From assembly GCF_030164465.1 (NCBI RefSeq), contig NZ_JASNJE010000034.1, positions 1 through 47,862 of the forward strand: a stretch of 47,862 nucleotides of DNA, given 5' to 3'. Each line of letters begins with the position of its first letter. Positions within the stretch are counted from its first letter, which is position 1. The notes below the pieces were generated by a model. The model was not told the DNA's origin. It ran no database searches and worked only from the letters and a program-made list of their open reading frames with translations. Made by a program: the position numbers and the translations under genes. Below, piece by piece: positions 7,323 through 15,518 of the stretch. The DNA is from Sedimentitalea xiamensis. Its GTDB lineage: Bacteria; Pseudomonadota; Alphaproteobacteria; Rhodobacterales; Rhodobacteraceae.

Positions 7323-8234
7323 TCAAAGGGCTGTACCCCGCGAGGTGTTCTCGGTTGGCCCGGCAGGACGGTTCGAGAAGGCCCACCAGGCAATCATCAG
7401 TGCCACGATAAGAATGACAAGTCCCGGCAGGCTGGCCTCGACGCCGTAGTCTCCGCCCGACAGGATGTCGGAGCTTCCCTCCGCCGGTCCGATACTGAAG
7501 AGCGCGGCCGCACGCGGATGCCCGCTGACCGGCAAACCAAACACGTTGCCCTGACAGAAATTCCACCCGACGTGAATGCCGCTGATCAGCCAGAGCGATC
7601 CTTGCTGCAGGGCGACAAGACAGGCAAAGACCGCGTACACCCCGAGAACCGCCAGGATCAAAGGCTCGAAAGTGACATGGACAATCGCAAAAAGGAATGA
7701 GCTTCCAAGTATGGCGGCCCATCCCGGAAGCTGGCGCGCCCCCATCTGCAGCATGTAACCGCGCACGACCGCTTCTTCCGTCGATCCCTGGATCGCGAAC
7801 ACGGCCAGCAGGGGTACAATAGGCAGGAGCGCCGCTGTCCCGGAGACAGTGTGATAGCTGGCTCCCGCTTCGTAGATCCCGACAATCAACAGGAAGAGGA
7901 CGGGAAGGGCCATCATCGCGCCGCCGATGGCAAGCCCAAGCGCGAATTTCCGGACACCGCCGGCGCCCCGGAAGCCGACTGTCGACAGCGGCCGGCCCTC
8001 TTTGAGCCGCACCCAAAGAAAGAGGGCGAGCAGTGTGAATCCAAAGACGAAGAGTTCGGAGTACTGGTGCAAGGGGCTTTTGACATCGTCCCCGAGGACC
8101 GCCGCGCCGACGATCGTTCCGGCGATGCCTCCGGTGAGGATGATGACGATGGTGACAATCCACGCGGCCCACCACCTGGAGGGCCGTTTCGCCACATCCG
8201 CGAGGCCCACAAGGGGGTTGCGTTTCAAGTCCAT
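7323..8234 (-). CDS. CPBP family intramembrane metalloprotease
   Basis: 303 residues from ATG 8234, which has a GGGAG Shine-Dalgarno sequence 7 bases upstream; an earlier in-frame start at 8276 lacks one. About eight membrane helices. All CPBP (Abi) motifs are present: EE153-154 with R158 in STEEAVVRGYM, F180 and H186 in SFLFAIVHV, and H221/N225 in GIHVGWNF. These are the metal ligands and catalytic residues of Rce1-type proteases. Relatives cleave membrane proteins or prenylated proteins, and some give immunity to peptide bacteriocins. It lies between the aspartyl protease gene (138 bases upstream) and the TAP-type hydrolase gene on the same strand, as part of a protease-rich cassette. The substrate is unknown. 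Confidence 0.88.
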   Translation of the reverse strand: MDLKRNPLVGLADVAKRPSRWWAAWIVTIVIILTGGIAGTIVGAAVLGDDVKSPLHQYSELFVFGFTLLALFLWVRLKEGRPLSTVGFRGAGGVRKFALGLAIGGAMMALPVLFLLIVGIYEAGASYHTVSGTAALLPIVPLLAVFAIQGSTEEAVVRGYMLQMGARQLPGWAAILGSSFLFAIVHVTFEPLILAVLGVYAVFACLVALQQGSLWLISGIHVGWNFCQGNVFGLPVSGHPRAAALFSIGPAEGSSDILSGGDYGVEASLPGLVILIVALMIAWWAFSNRPAGPTENTSRGTAL

Positions 8235-8372
8235 GCCACATCTCCCGCGGTCGATTGAAAATGGCGGGTCACGCAAGGGGCACGATACCGAAGAACAGGG
8301 TAGTTGTCCGATTTCGAATCCACTCTGTCCCGGATGGATGGCCCCCGCCCCCGCGCCACCGATTGTCGTATC

Positions 8373-9659
8373 TCATTTGCCCCCGATGAGAAAACCTTCG
8401 ATCGGGCTGACGTCGTAGGTCTCGCCCGCTTCGGTCGTGATTGTATCGATGCCGGCCGCGCTGAGCGCGCAATAGAGATCGGGGTCATTACCGGACACAT
8501 CCTGGCCGTTGACCGCCACGACCTTTTCGCCAATCGTCAGTCCGGCGACGTCCGCGCGACCGCCGAGTGCCAACGAGGTCACCATCAGCGATCCGTCCGG
8601 TTGCAGACCGATCCCCGCAGCGGGGACGTCCGTCATGCCCGACACGCTGCCGTCCTCGGCCAGCGGATCGAGATGCATCATCTGGGTAGACCAGTCGAAG
8701 GTGACGACGAAATCCTTGAGGAACATGTGCCCCATGTTCCCGGCCACTCCGGGCGCCATGCCGTCACCGACGAATACCGTTGTCGTGATCTCGGTCCCGG
8801 CCAGGCTGACAGGAAGCTGGAGCGATGTCAGCGCAATGTCAAAGGCACCGGCAGCGCCTCCGCCAATGTTGGCCATCCTGGGGGCATTTCCAGGCATCTC
8901 CACTCCGAGCGAGGCGAAGTCGTCAGTGTTGATCGTCAGGGGAATACCGCCGCCGCTGTCGACGACGAATTCCAGCGTTTCTTTGCCAATCTGCAATTGA
9001 ACGTGGGGGGTCGGTGAAGTCGTTCCCGGTTTGATGGTGAATGGCAGGGCGATGGCTCCCTCGATGTGGTCCAGTTGATCGGCACTGGCCGCGACGGTTA
9101 CCTCATTTGCACCATAATCTATCTGCCAGACGCCGTTGCGCATGGCAGGTGCGCCCAAAAGCCCGTGCTGGGTAATGCAGTAAAACGCGCTGCCTGCTTC
9201 CCATCCAGCTCCGGCGGTGAGTTTGGTGATTGGCAGGACGTCCTGAACTGTCGCGGCGGGGATCAGCGTCGTCGGCGTCCAGATCAATGTGTTGCCTCCA
9301 GCCATTCCGGGCGACTCGAAGACAACCTCGCCGCCCCAGGCCTCAATGATTTCGTAGGTGACGATGGTCGGCGCGCCTGTGTCGAGCATGAAGGGCAGCG
9401 CCGTCTCTCCGTCGAATGACACATCAACGACGACATGGGCCATCACGTCCCGAAACGGGAAGGTCACCGGCAGCGCCTCAGCGTCATAGACGTTGACGGT
9501 CGGCAGAAAGCTATCGATGTCCGCCCGAAAAACGTTGTAGGCATCGAGCTTCGCCTGATCTTCCTCCGTCAGCTTTACATCCTCCTGTGCTTGCAACGGG
9601 CAAGCGGCCAGAAGGCATGCGGCAAGGGGTGCGAGTGTGTTACGTGAGGGACGTGTCAT
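8373..9659 (-). CDS. Secreted twin retropepsin-like aspartyl protease with PDZ domain
   Basis: 428 residues. The N-terminus (MTRPSRNTLAPLAACLLAAC) is a signal peptide; the LLAAC motif could instead be a lipobox. Two aspartyl-protease units follow, with DTGA at 93-96 and DSGG at 234-237, a gag-pol/retropepsin-like arrangement with both halves on one chain. About residues 350-420 form a PDZ-like domain (LQPDGSLMVTSLALGGRADV, then AGLTIGEKVVAVNG). This is a periplasmic or surface protease of unknown target. The start overlaps the end of the amidase gene by 4 bases (9656-9659), so the two are translationally coupled. Bacterial secreted proteins with two such units plus PDZ are known but poorly studied. 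Confidence 0.82.
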   Translation of the reverse strand: MTRPSRNTLAPLAACLLAACPLQAQEDVKLTEEDQAKLDAYNVFRADIDSFLPTVNVYDAEALPVTFPFRDVMAHVVVDVSFDGETALPFMLDTGAPTIVTYEIIEAWGGEVVFESPGMAGGNTLIWTPTTLIPAATVQDVLPITKLTAGAGWEAGSAFYCITQHGLLGAPAMRNGVWQIDYGANEVTVAASADQLDHIEGAIALPFTIKPGTTSPTPHVQLQIGKETLEFVVDSGGGIPLTINTDDFASLGVEMPGNAPRMANIGGGAAGAFDIALTSLQLPVSLAGTEITTTVFVGDGMAPGVAGNMGHMFLKDFVVTFDWSTQMMHLDPLAEDGSVSGMTDVPAAGIGLQPDGSLMVTSLALGGRADVAGLTIGEKVVAVNGQDVSGNDPDLYCALSAAGIDTITTEAGETYDVSPIEGFLIGGK

Positions 9660-11251
9660 CGTTCGATCTCCGGAACGAGGCGATAATTGGAAGCTTGTTC
9701 GAAGGCGTATGCATAGCCGAGCAAAGCGGCATCCTCGCCCTGCTTGCCGATCAGGGTGACGCCGACCGGCATTCCGGCACTTTCGCGGCCAAGCGCCGCC
9801 ATTAGCCCACCAGCGGAGCGCGCGCCCAGCGGCACGGTGATCGCCGGATACCCGGCGGTTGCGTAGACCTGAGCATGATCGTTGTCGATGCTGACAAGCG
9901 CCTCGGCTCCGCTGGCGGCAAATGCCGCCTCGAGCAATTGGGTTGCGTTTGCCGTCAGGGTCGGGCCAAGGGACCGAAAATCGTCTTCGGGAAGTTCGGC
10001 GGCTTGGCTCACCTTGCCGGCCAGCAGGTCCGAGCCGAACGGCGCCCGCGTTTCCGGCGCCGTGGCGTAGTATGCCACGAGCGCCTCGGGACCATCTATC
10101 TCAGGCACGACAGTCCCGACGAAGGCTGTCATCTCGTACCGGATACCGCCCGCGAGAAACAGGTCGAACGCGCTGAGCGCGGACTGCCAGCCCGCGAGGC
10201 TCGCGGGCACGACCTCCGCGCCGGTCAGGGTCAGCGTCGCCGCTATCCGCTGTAGCAAGTCGGCGTTGCCCGGCTGGGCAGCGAGCTCGCTTGAGAGAAC
10301 GCCAACGGTAACACCCTTCAGCGCATCGGTCGAAAGGCCAGCTCCGTAATCGACCTCTGCAGTGTCGATGACGCCCAGCAACAACGCGGCGTCGGTGACG
10401 GTCCTCGCGATGGGGCCGGGCGAGTCGTTGTTGGACAACAAGGGGATGACACCCTCGCCGCTGATAAGGTCGCGGCTCGGTTTCATGCCGACGACGCTTT
10501 GCCACGCCGACGGCGCGATCAGTGAGCCGGATGTCTCGCTGCCGACGCTGACAACGGTGAGGTTGGCCGAAACTGCCCCCGCCGATCCGGAGCTGGAGCC
10601 GCCGGTCGCAAAGGGACCATGCGGATTGATGCCCTGACCCGCAACGGCGGTGGAACCGCCGAGGATGAGACCAAGCGAGATCGCCCCGGCGAATTCGGAC
10701 AGGTTGGCCTTGCCGAGTATCACCGCGCCGCCTGCGCGAAGCTGCTGAACGAGAGGCGCATCCGCCTCCGGTGTGTAGTCCAGCAGGATCTCCGCCCCGG
10801 CGGTGGTGTGCATCGGCGCCGCGGTCCCGATGTTGTCCTTCAGACTGACCGGGATGCCATCCAACGGGCCCAGACCGCCGCCTTCTGCGCGGCGGGCGTC
10901 TGCGGCAGCGGCCTCCTCCAGGGCGGCGGGATTGATCTCGATATATGTCCGGTAACGCTCGTCTAGCGCTTCGATCCGTTCCAGATAGTAGCGCGTGAGG
11001 ATCATGGAGGTCAGTTGACCATCTTCCATGAAGCCCTGAAGTTCCGGGATCGTGAGCGTCGGCAATACCTGGTCCAACGTTGCCACGATATCGTCAGGCA
11101 GCGCCGGTGTGCCCTCGGGCAGTGCCGGAAACTCGAGCGGCCTGAGCCGGGGCATCTGGCCATCATCCTGAGCTAGTGTTGCCACCGGACAGAGCGCCAC
11201 GACACACGCGGCGAGGGGAAGAGTGATAAATCTGAGAACCTTGGTCGTCAT
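9656..11251 (-). CDS. Secreted amidase (amidase signature family)
   Basis: 531 residues with a signal peptide ending near LAQDD (about residue 28). The Ser-cisSer-Lys triad is visible: Lys138 in GIPVSLKDN, cis-Ser219 in TGGSSSGSAGAV, and nucleophile Ser243 in GSETSGSLIAP. The family hydrolyses amides, including peptide amides and amidated side groups. Secreted members are often called peptide amidases, but the substrate here is unknown. The start has AAGGAG 8 bases upstream. Its stop overlaps the start of the aspartyl protease gene, and the SH3 protein gene lies 81 bases upstream on the same strand. With those neighbours it suggests a periplasmic or extracellular peptide-processing set. Confidence 0.88.
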   Translation of the reverse strand: MTTKVLRFITLPLAACVVALCPVATLAQDDGQMPRLRPLEFPALPEGTPALPDDIVATLDQVLPTLTIPELQGFMEDGQLTSMILTRYYLERIEALDERYRTYIEINPAALEEAAAADARRAEGGGLGPLDGIPVSLKDNIGTAAPMHTTAGAEILLDYTPEADAPLVQQLRAGGAVILGKANLSEFAGAISLGLILGGSTAVAGQGINPHGPFATGGSSSGSAGAVSANLTVVSVGSETSGSLIAPSAWQSVVGMKPSRDLISGEGVIPLLSNNDSPGPIARTVTDAALLLGVIDTAEVDYGAGLSTDALKGVTVGVLSSELAAQPGNADLLQRIAATLTLTGAEVVPASLAGWQSALSAFDLFLAGGIRYEMTAFVGTVVPEIDGPEALVAYYATAPETRAPFGSDLLAGKVSQAAELPEDDFRSLGPTLTANATQLLEAAFAASGAEALVSIDNDHAQVYATAGYPAITVPLGARSAGGLMAALGRESAGMPVGVTLIGKQGEDAALLGYAYAFEQASNYRLVPEIER

Positions 11252-11332
11252 GTCGTTCGCTCCTTCAACGGTTGCCCGGCGCCGCGAGGGAATTCCGGCA
11301 CCGGGCCATGGCTGGCACCGCTGACCTCACGG

Positions 11333-12532
11333 TCAGTCGAAGCGGGCCACAGCGGCATCCGACAGGGTCAGTTGCGCCGATGAGCAGGAACTGCCGGCCT
11401 GAATGCGCTGATGCGCCGGATTGTAGAGAACCGTGCATCCCCCGGCCCAACCAACTTCTATTTCTCCGGTCGGGCGGAGGTAGAGATCCGGCGAGATGTT
11501 GCTGCCGGATGGAATCTGGATGCCCGGACCCGAGGCCGCCGGTGCTCCGCCTTCGCGCAGGTATCGTCCTGACACCCAGCCGTCGTAACCTCCGTCCGGA
11601 GTTTGCACGTGGCACCAGCGGTCGGACCCGGTGCCGCGGCAGCCGAGGTTGCGCAGGGTCAGGCCGTTCGGTGCGCGCGCGACGATGCTGTAGCGCGTGG
11701 CAGGACCGGTGCGGATGTTCAGGTAATCGCCCGCGGCGACTCCCGTGACCTCCCAAAAATCCGGCCCGCCCGCATCGCCGTCGGCAAAGCTCGAAACGGG
11801 GAGAGACGGCGACGGCGATGCTGGAGCTCCGCTTTCGCGCAGAAAACGCCCGGCCACCCAGCCCGAGATCAGACCATTGCCGGATTCCACATGGCACCAG
11901 CGATCGGGGCCGCTGCCGCGGCAGCCGAGATTACGGAACACCTGGCCGCTATGCACACGGGACACCACCTGATGGGTCGTACCCGGCCTACTGCGTACAT
12001 TGAGAGTGTCCCCTCCGGTCAGCCCCGCCACTTGCCAGTAGTCCGGTCCGCCGGCGGCGCCGTCGGCAAGGTCTGCCGCCGGTACGGAATGGCTCGCGCC
12101 ACCGATATGGATCGAGAGGGTAATGTTGGCGGTTTCGTTTCGGCGCGCTGCGGCCCGGATCAGGTAGACGCGGATCACCCAGTCGCCGCTCGCGGGCAGC
12201 GTACCGTCAAAGTGGTTTCCCGCCGACGACCCCATGTGGATCGCCTGCGGGTCCCCCGATGGCATCAGGTTGAAGTACGCACTCGGGTTGTCGGTGCCGA
12301 GGTCGATTACCATACGCTGACCGACGCCCGCATTCAGCACATAGTCGACGATGTCCTGACCCTCCAGACGAGTCTGGATCACACTTCCGGACGTTCCCGG
12401 TGCAAAGGACACGCGCTCGGCCCTGATCCCCTGGGCATCAGAGGGCGAGGGCACCAAGGATACGACAAGCCCCACCAACAATGCAGATATCGCAACGAAA
12501 ACCCTCAACGGTATTGCTGACTTTCCGAACAA
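11333..12532 (-). CDS. Secreted protein with two SH3-like domains
   Basis: 399 residues from a TTG start (12530-12532) that has AAGGGG about 7 bases upstream. A signal peptide covers residues 1-33 (VFVAISALLVGLVVSLVPSP then SDAQG). About 35-150 is a beta-rich domain like the pre-peptidase (PPC) type. Two near-identical bacterial SH3 repeats follow, around 160-232 and 250-322. Each carries 'D(T/Y)LN(V/I)R(S/T)', then 'RNLGCRG.G.DRWCHV' and 'GWV(A/S)GR(F/Y)LRE'. A C-terminal piece of about 60 residues has a cysteine pair (GGCTVLYNP and SSCSSAQL). SH3b domains commonly bind peptidoglycan or peptides. It lies between the lipoprotein and amidase genes in the same direction. Confidence 0.82.
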   Translation of the reverse strand: MFGKSAIPLRVFVAISALLVGLVVSLVPSPSDAQGIRAERVSFAPGTSGSVIQTRLEGQDIVDYVLNAGVGQRMVIDLGTDNPSAYFNLMPSGDPQAIHMGSSAGNHFDGTLPASGDWVIRVYLIRAAARRNETANITLSIHIGGASHSVPAADLADGAAGGPDYWQVAGLTGGDTLNVRSRPGTTHQVVSRVHSGQVFRNLGCRGSGPDRWCHVESGNGLISGWVAGRFLRESGAPASPSPSLPVSSFADGDAGGPDFWEVTGVAAGDYLNIRTGPATRYSIVARAPNGLTLRNLGCRGTGSDRWCHVQTPDGGYDGWVSGRYLREGGAPAASGPGIQIPSGSNISPDLYLRPTGEIEVGWAGGCTVLYNPAHQRIQAGSSCSSAQLTLSDAAVARFD

Positions 12533-12602
12533 AGCTAGACCCCTTCATTGATTGCGCTGGAGGCCAGTGGCGTACCCATCGCACTGTTGTCGGCACACCA
12601 GG

Positions 12603-12639
12603 CGCAGCGCGGCCGGTCGTTCGGTCAGGCTGCGCTGCG
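12603..12639 (-). terminator. Possible hairpin after lipoprotein copy 2
   Basis: Inverted repeat CGCAGCGC (12603-12610) and GCGCTGCG (12632-12639), loop 21 bases, just 3' of the lipoprotein stop on the complement. There is no T-run after it, so it would be at best a weak or processing hairpin that lowers read-through into the SH3 gene. Confidence 0.3.
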
Positions 12640-12648
12640 TCCCTGAGG

Positions 12649-13056
12649 TCAGAACCGGAGCGACCCAGCGTTCGCGCCCGGACGGGCGAAGACGAATTGC
12701 GAGGGTTGTGCAGAAGCGTTGTAGACCAATGTCGCGGTTCCGTTGACGCCATCCGTGCAAACGATATTCGTCAATTCCGACCTGCCGGCGGAGGGCGCTT
12801 CGTCGAGAACCCCGGTACAGGTGAAATCCAGACCACCCGACAAGGTGACCGTCTGATTTCCGTCGCTGCGCGGACGAAGCGCAACAGACACGGTGTCGCC
12901 GGTGTTGTCCTGCCCCACCGCGGTTGCAGTCGGTGCCGTCAGACTGCCGGATGTTCCGCCGGTCTCGACACAGGCGGATAGCACCAAGACAGCCGGAAGC
13001 GCCAGAACCGCAGATGAGAAATTACGCGTTGGAGCGTGGAAAGAACACAGTTTCAT
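12649..13056 (-). CDS. Small lipoprotein, copy 2
   Basis: 135 residues from ATG 13054-13056 (MKLCSFHAPTRNFSSAVLAL). A lipobox LSAC follows (VLVLSACVETGG), predicting a lipidated mature protein. The mature part has a Ser/Thr/Gly-rich linker and a beta-rich domain with one cysteine pair (FTCTGVLDEAP, TNIVCTDG), ending FVFARPGANAGSLRF. It is paralogous to the product at 3234-3572: the lipobox-VET start, the 'TCT.(I/V).(E/D)' and 'L/IxC(S/T)DG' blocks, the 'NATVSYD/GTATLVYN' block and the G(T/S)(I/L)RF end all match. The sequence CATATGAAA at the start codon is the same in both. The intact AraC gene lies upstream on the same strand. Function unknown. Confidence 0.75.
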   Translation of the reverse strand: MKLCSFHAPTRNFSSAVLALPAVLVLSACVETGGTSGSLTAPTATAVGQDNTGDTVSVALRPRSDGNQTVTLSGGLDFTCTGVLDEAPSAGRSELTNIVCTDGVNGTATLVYNASAQPSQFVFARPGANAGSLRF

Positions 13057-13124
13057 ATGGTTAGGTCCATCGTTGTGGGCGTTGTGCGTGAAGTTTGGAA
13101 CCGCCCGGAACTGTCCGCAATCCA

Positions 13125-13145
13125 ATCGAGGCCGCACTTGTCCAG
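13125..13145 (-). promoter_or_regulatory. Conserved element upstream of lipoprotein copy 2
   Basis: Reading on the complement, CTGGACA-A-GTGCGGCCTCGAT lies 68 bases before the ATG of lipoprotein copy 2. It matches the element at 3149-3168 before copy 1 (18 of 20 aligned positions, one extra A). It probably belongs to the promoter or to the operator of the AraC-type regulator encoded just upstream at 13296-14261. Confidence 0.5.
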
Positions 13146-13295
13146 AATTGGCGATACCTGTCGAATTTCCTGACATCGCCGCGAATGTCGCAGCCCGCGC
13201 GACAAGAGGCATACCACCCGACAGGCCGGGGCGGCGCGGGCGGGTCGTCGAAGCAGAGGAGGAGCGGTTCCGGACTAGGGAGGGTGATCCGCAGT

Positions 13296-14261
13296 CTACG
13301 CCACGTCGTTCTCGCAACCAGAATTCAGATCTCCCGAGGCTCTTGAATGCCTGTCAAAGGTCTCGGACGGCAACTCGCCATACTGCGCGCGATAAGCTGC
13401 ACTTGACCGACCCAGATGGAATAGACCAGCATCAACCGCCGCCCGAGTGACCGTCATTCCGGGTTTCGCCGCGACAAGTGCCGCGTGCATCGCATCGAGA
13501 CGAACTGCAGAAAGAAAACTTCGGACCGACATGCCCTTGCGCGCCCGGAAGCTCTTCTGCATCACCCGCAGCGAGTAGCCAAGCTCTTCGGATATTTGCG
13601 TCATCGTCAGGGCTTCACGGAAATTGTCGTGAATGTAGTCTTCGACCTGCTTTGCGATCTTTTCGGTCCGGTACGCGTAGGTTTGGAGGTTTCTGGTGGG
13701 CTGGACCGAACCGATGGCAGCGATCAATGCATCCTCGACCAATGCCTCATGCAGTGACACGGTCCGGTCGGTCAACAGTTCGGGATTGGAACGGTAGCTG
13801 AAAGAGAACCTCAGCAGCTCCAGAAGTTTCAATCTCTTCGGATCCGTCGCACGGTACAGCGTGTCTTCCGGCATCCCATAGGGCCAGTTCGGGGGACTGA
13901 TGACGGCATAGCTTTCGTATGCCTCGCCGGGGACCTCTGGTCGGAGCCAGCTGTTTCGCTCAGAAGGACCCAGCGCCACCATCTGCCCGGGCCGGGCGGA
14001 GAATGCGCGGGTTCCTACTTGAACGTCTGCCTGTCCCTGTAGCGTCAAGCTGATGGTCGTCCGGTCATTCTCGACGAAACGACCCGAATGTCCGGATGAG
14101 AGGACGTGCACGATCTTGAACCCCTTGGGGCCGGGATTCAGGATGCGATGCGTGTAGTGGCCCTGCGGGTTGTCGAAATGGAAATCAAAGGCCCGATCGA
14201 AGGTGTTCGGAACCGATCTGCCATCCGCGTGAAAGGTTGTGGTTTCGATTAGGGCCTCCAT
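13296..14261 (-). CDS. AraC-family transcriptional regulator
   Basis: 321 residues. The N-terminal 190 form a cupin-like sensor domain (TISLTLQGQADVQVGTRAF, then SARPGQMVALGPSERNSW), as in AraC_binding_2 regulators. The C-terminal roughly 100 hold two helix-turn-helices: ALTMTQISEELGYSLRVMQK and VTRAAVDAGLFHLGRSSAAY followed by RAQYGELPSE. It begins the seven-gene same-strand series and is followed after 239 bases by lipoprotein copy 2, so it most likely controls that gene and perhaps the hydrolases beyond. The effector is unknown. The ribosome-binding site is weak (GTGAAGA just before ATG). The C-terminus resembles the AraC fragment at 2811-2980, which stands in the same position relative to the other lipoprotein. 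Confidence 0.85.
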   Translation of the reverse strand: MEALIETTTFHADGRSVPNTFDRAFDFHFDNPQGHYTHRILNPGPKGFKIVHVLSSGHSGRFVENDRTTISLTLQGQADVQVGTRAFSARPGQMVALGPSERNSWLRPEVPGEAYESYAVISPPNWPYGMPEDTLYRATDPKRLKLLELLRFSFSYRSNPELLTDRTVSLHEALVEDALIAAIGSVQPTRNLQTYAYRTEKIAKQVEDYIHDNFREALTMTQISEELGYSLRVMQKSFRARKGMSVRSFLSAVRLDAMHAALVAAKPGMTVTRAAVDAGLFHLGRSSAAYRAQYGELPSETFDRHSRASGDLNSGCENDVA

Positions 14262-14389
14262 TCTTCACGTGCTGTCACAAGTGGTCACGATTCTCCGGAT
14301 AGCTCAGCGTCTGATCTGAAGTTTATCCGGGTTCGTTGTCATGTCGCCAACGCCTGATCTCAGCCGGACTAGGATGCCTCGCTCGGCTT

Positions 14390-14640
14390 TCGTCGGTCAA
14401 GGGCGGAGTTGAGCCGCTCGGTGTTCTATAAGGCCATCCAGTCACGGCTGACCTGGTACGCCTAGAAACCATCGGCCAGCTCTTCGAGGTAGGCCGCGTC
14501 CTGTTTCAGCAAACGCCAGAAGCGTTCGATGAAGATGCTGTCGCTGTATCGGCCCCGACCATACATCGAGTTCAGCAAGCTCGCCTCAACGGACGCCTCG
14601 TGTTCCGCAAGAAGCTGTCGCGGCCGAAGCTTGCCCTTTT
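14390..14640 (-). pseudogene. Degenerate IS3-type transposase, C-terminal end
   Basis: On the complement the DNA reads LLNSMYGRGRYSDSIFIERF, then WRLLKQDAAYLEELADGF, a stop, then AYQVSRDWMAL, another stop, then NTERLNSALDRRKPSEA. This is the end of an IS3/IS481-type integrase core: 'D.IFIER.WR.LK' carries the last catalytic Glu, and 'YN.ERLNSAL....P' is the usual C-terminal pattern. Two in-frame stops (one where 'LYNTER' would be expected) and the absence of the first two thirds make it a clear pseudogene. It sits 120 bases upstream of the AraC gene start. Confidence 0.65.
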
Positions 14641-14928
14641 CGCCACCGGTCGCTATTGAACCTTATGAGGGCTCGAATCTTGCCTAATACATATAATACC
14701 AATGGCTTAGGTGACAGAGAAGGTTTGATATCAGGCCCGTTCCCTCCGCCACTTACCCCCGCGAAAGCGTTCTCCCGATCCGGCTGCGGCCGGATTTCTC
14801 CGTTCTATTCAAGGGTTATGCGGGAGTGGCTGAGCACCGGCCCGTGGGGAGGAATGCTCAGAAGCGGTCTCTCAGGGGCGATATTCTCCGGACCTCTCGA
14901 CTGCGCTCAATCAGTGTAGAGCCCGTAA
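14641..14928. other. Gap with no supported gene
   Basis: Between the degenerate IS3-type end and the IS66-type fragment I see no recognisable coding sequence. An 87-codon open frame (14656-14919) has no ribosome-binding site and no family resemblance. The stretch is probably leftover insertion-sequence or rearranged DNA. Confidence 0.4.
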
Positions 14929-15204
14929 CTACTTGAAAGTATAAGGACAGTTCATCGCGCCACCTGAACACTTCGATGTCAGTGGCGTTCGAGGAAGAAC
15001 GAGGTCGCCGTCCTTGGCCATCCGCCGCCATGCCGATAAGTGGTTCGGTCGCAGGTCATACCTCCGCGCCACGTCATTCACCGTCGTGCCCGGCACCAGC
15101 GTTTCCGCCACAATCCGCGCTTTCACACAATCCGGCCATCGCCGGTGCCCGCCATCTGAGATTTCGACTCCCAGTCCCTTGAGAAACTCTCTCGTAGTCT
15201 CCAT
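14929..15204 (-). pseudogene. IS66-type TnpA, 3'-truncated
   Basis: From ATG 15204 (AGGAGG 11 bases upstream) the product begins [20 protein letters not shown], then [20 protein letters not shown] and [20 protein letters not shown] followed by [11 protein letters not shown]. This is the helix-turn-helix OrfA (TnpA) of IS66-family elements from alphaproteobacteria. After DGDLVLPR (about 14990) the sequence no longer fits and the frame ends at 14929. The partner genes TnpB and TnpC are absent. It is a left-end remnant of an IS66 element. Confidence 0.75.
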
Positions 15205-15290
15205 TGAGAAACTCACCTCCTGCCATCCGACAGGATTTGAGTCTCAGATCACATCGGTCTCAAGAAGGTGGGGTCCAGACACCGCATACG

Positions 15291-15518
15291 GTCACGAAAT
15301 ACCGTTACGCGGTTCTCCAGGGACCGATGCGCGAGCGTATCCGGCAGATCATCCGGCAGACCTGTGACGAAATGGGCGTTCACATCGTGCGCGGCGTACT
15401 GGCGCGAGACCACGTCCACATGTTCCTGTCGATCCCGCCGAAACTCTCGCTGTCGGATGTCACTCTATACTTGCAGGCAAAATCTTCGACTTTCAAAACA
15501 GGTAGATCAAGCCAGTAA
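15291..15518 (+). pseudogene. IS200/IS605-type transposase fragment
   Basis: The frame reads VTKYRYAVLQGPMRERIRQI, then IRQTCDEMGVHIVRGVLARD and HVHMFLSIPPKLSLSDVTLY, ending LQAKSSTFKTGRSSQ. This is the Y1 transposase of IS200/IS605 elements. The HVH metal-binding pair (HUH motif) is present. The start (normally '..YH.VW.TKYR') is missing, and the protein stops before the catalytic tyrosine helix. It directly follows the IS66 remnant with no spacer, so one element probably inserted in or recombined with the other. Confidence 0.75.

Noticed and set aside
3970-14261. Calling the hydrolase cassette a known anti-phage defence system
   Set aside because: No nuclease, nucleotide cyclase, NLR, TIR or toxin-antitoxin domain is present. 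CPBP proteins alone are not evidence for defence.
14656-14919. 87-codon open frame between IS remnants
   Set aside because: No ribosome-binding site, no recognisable motif, irregular composition; probably chance.
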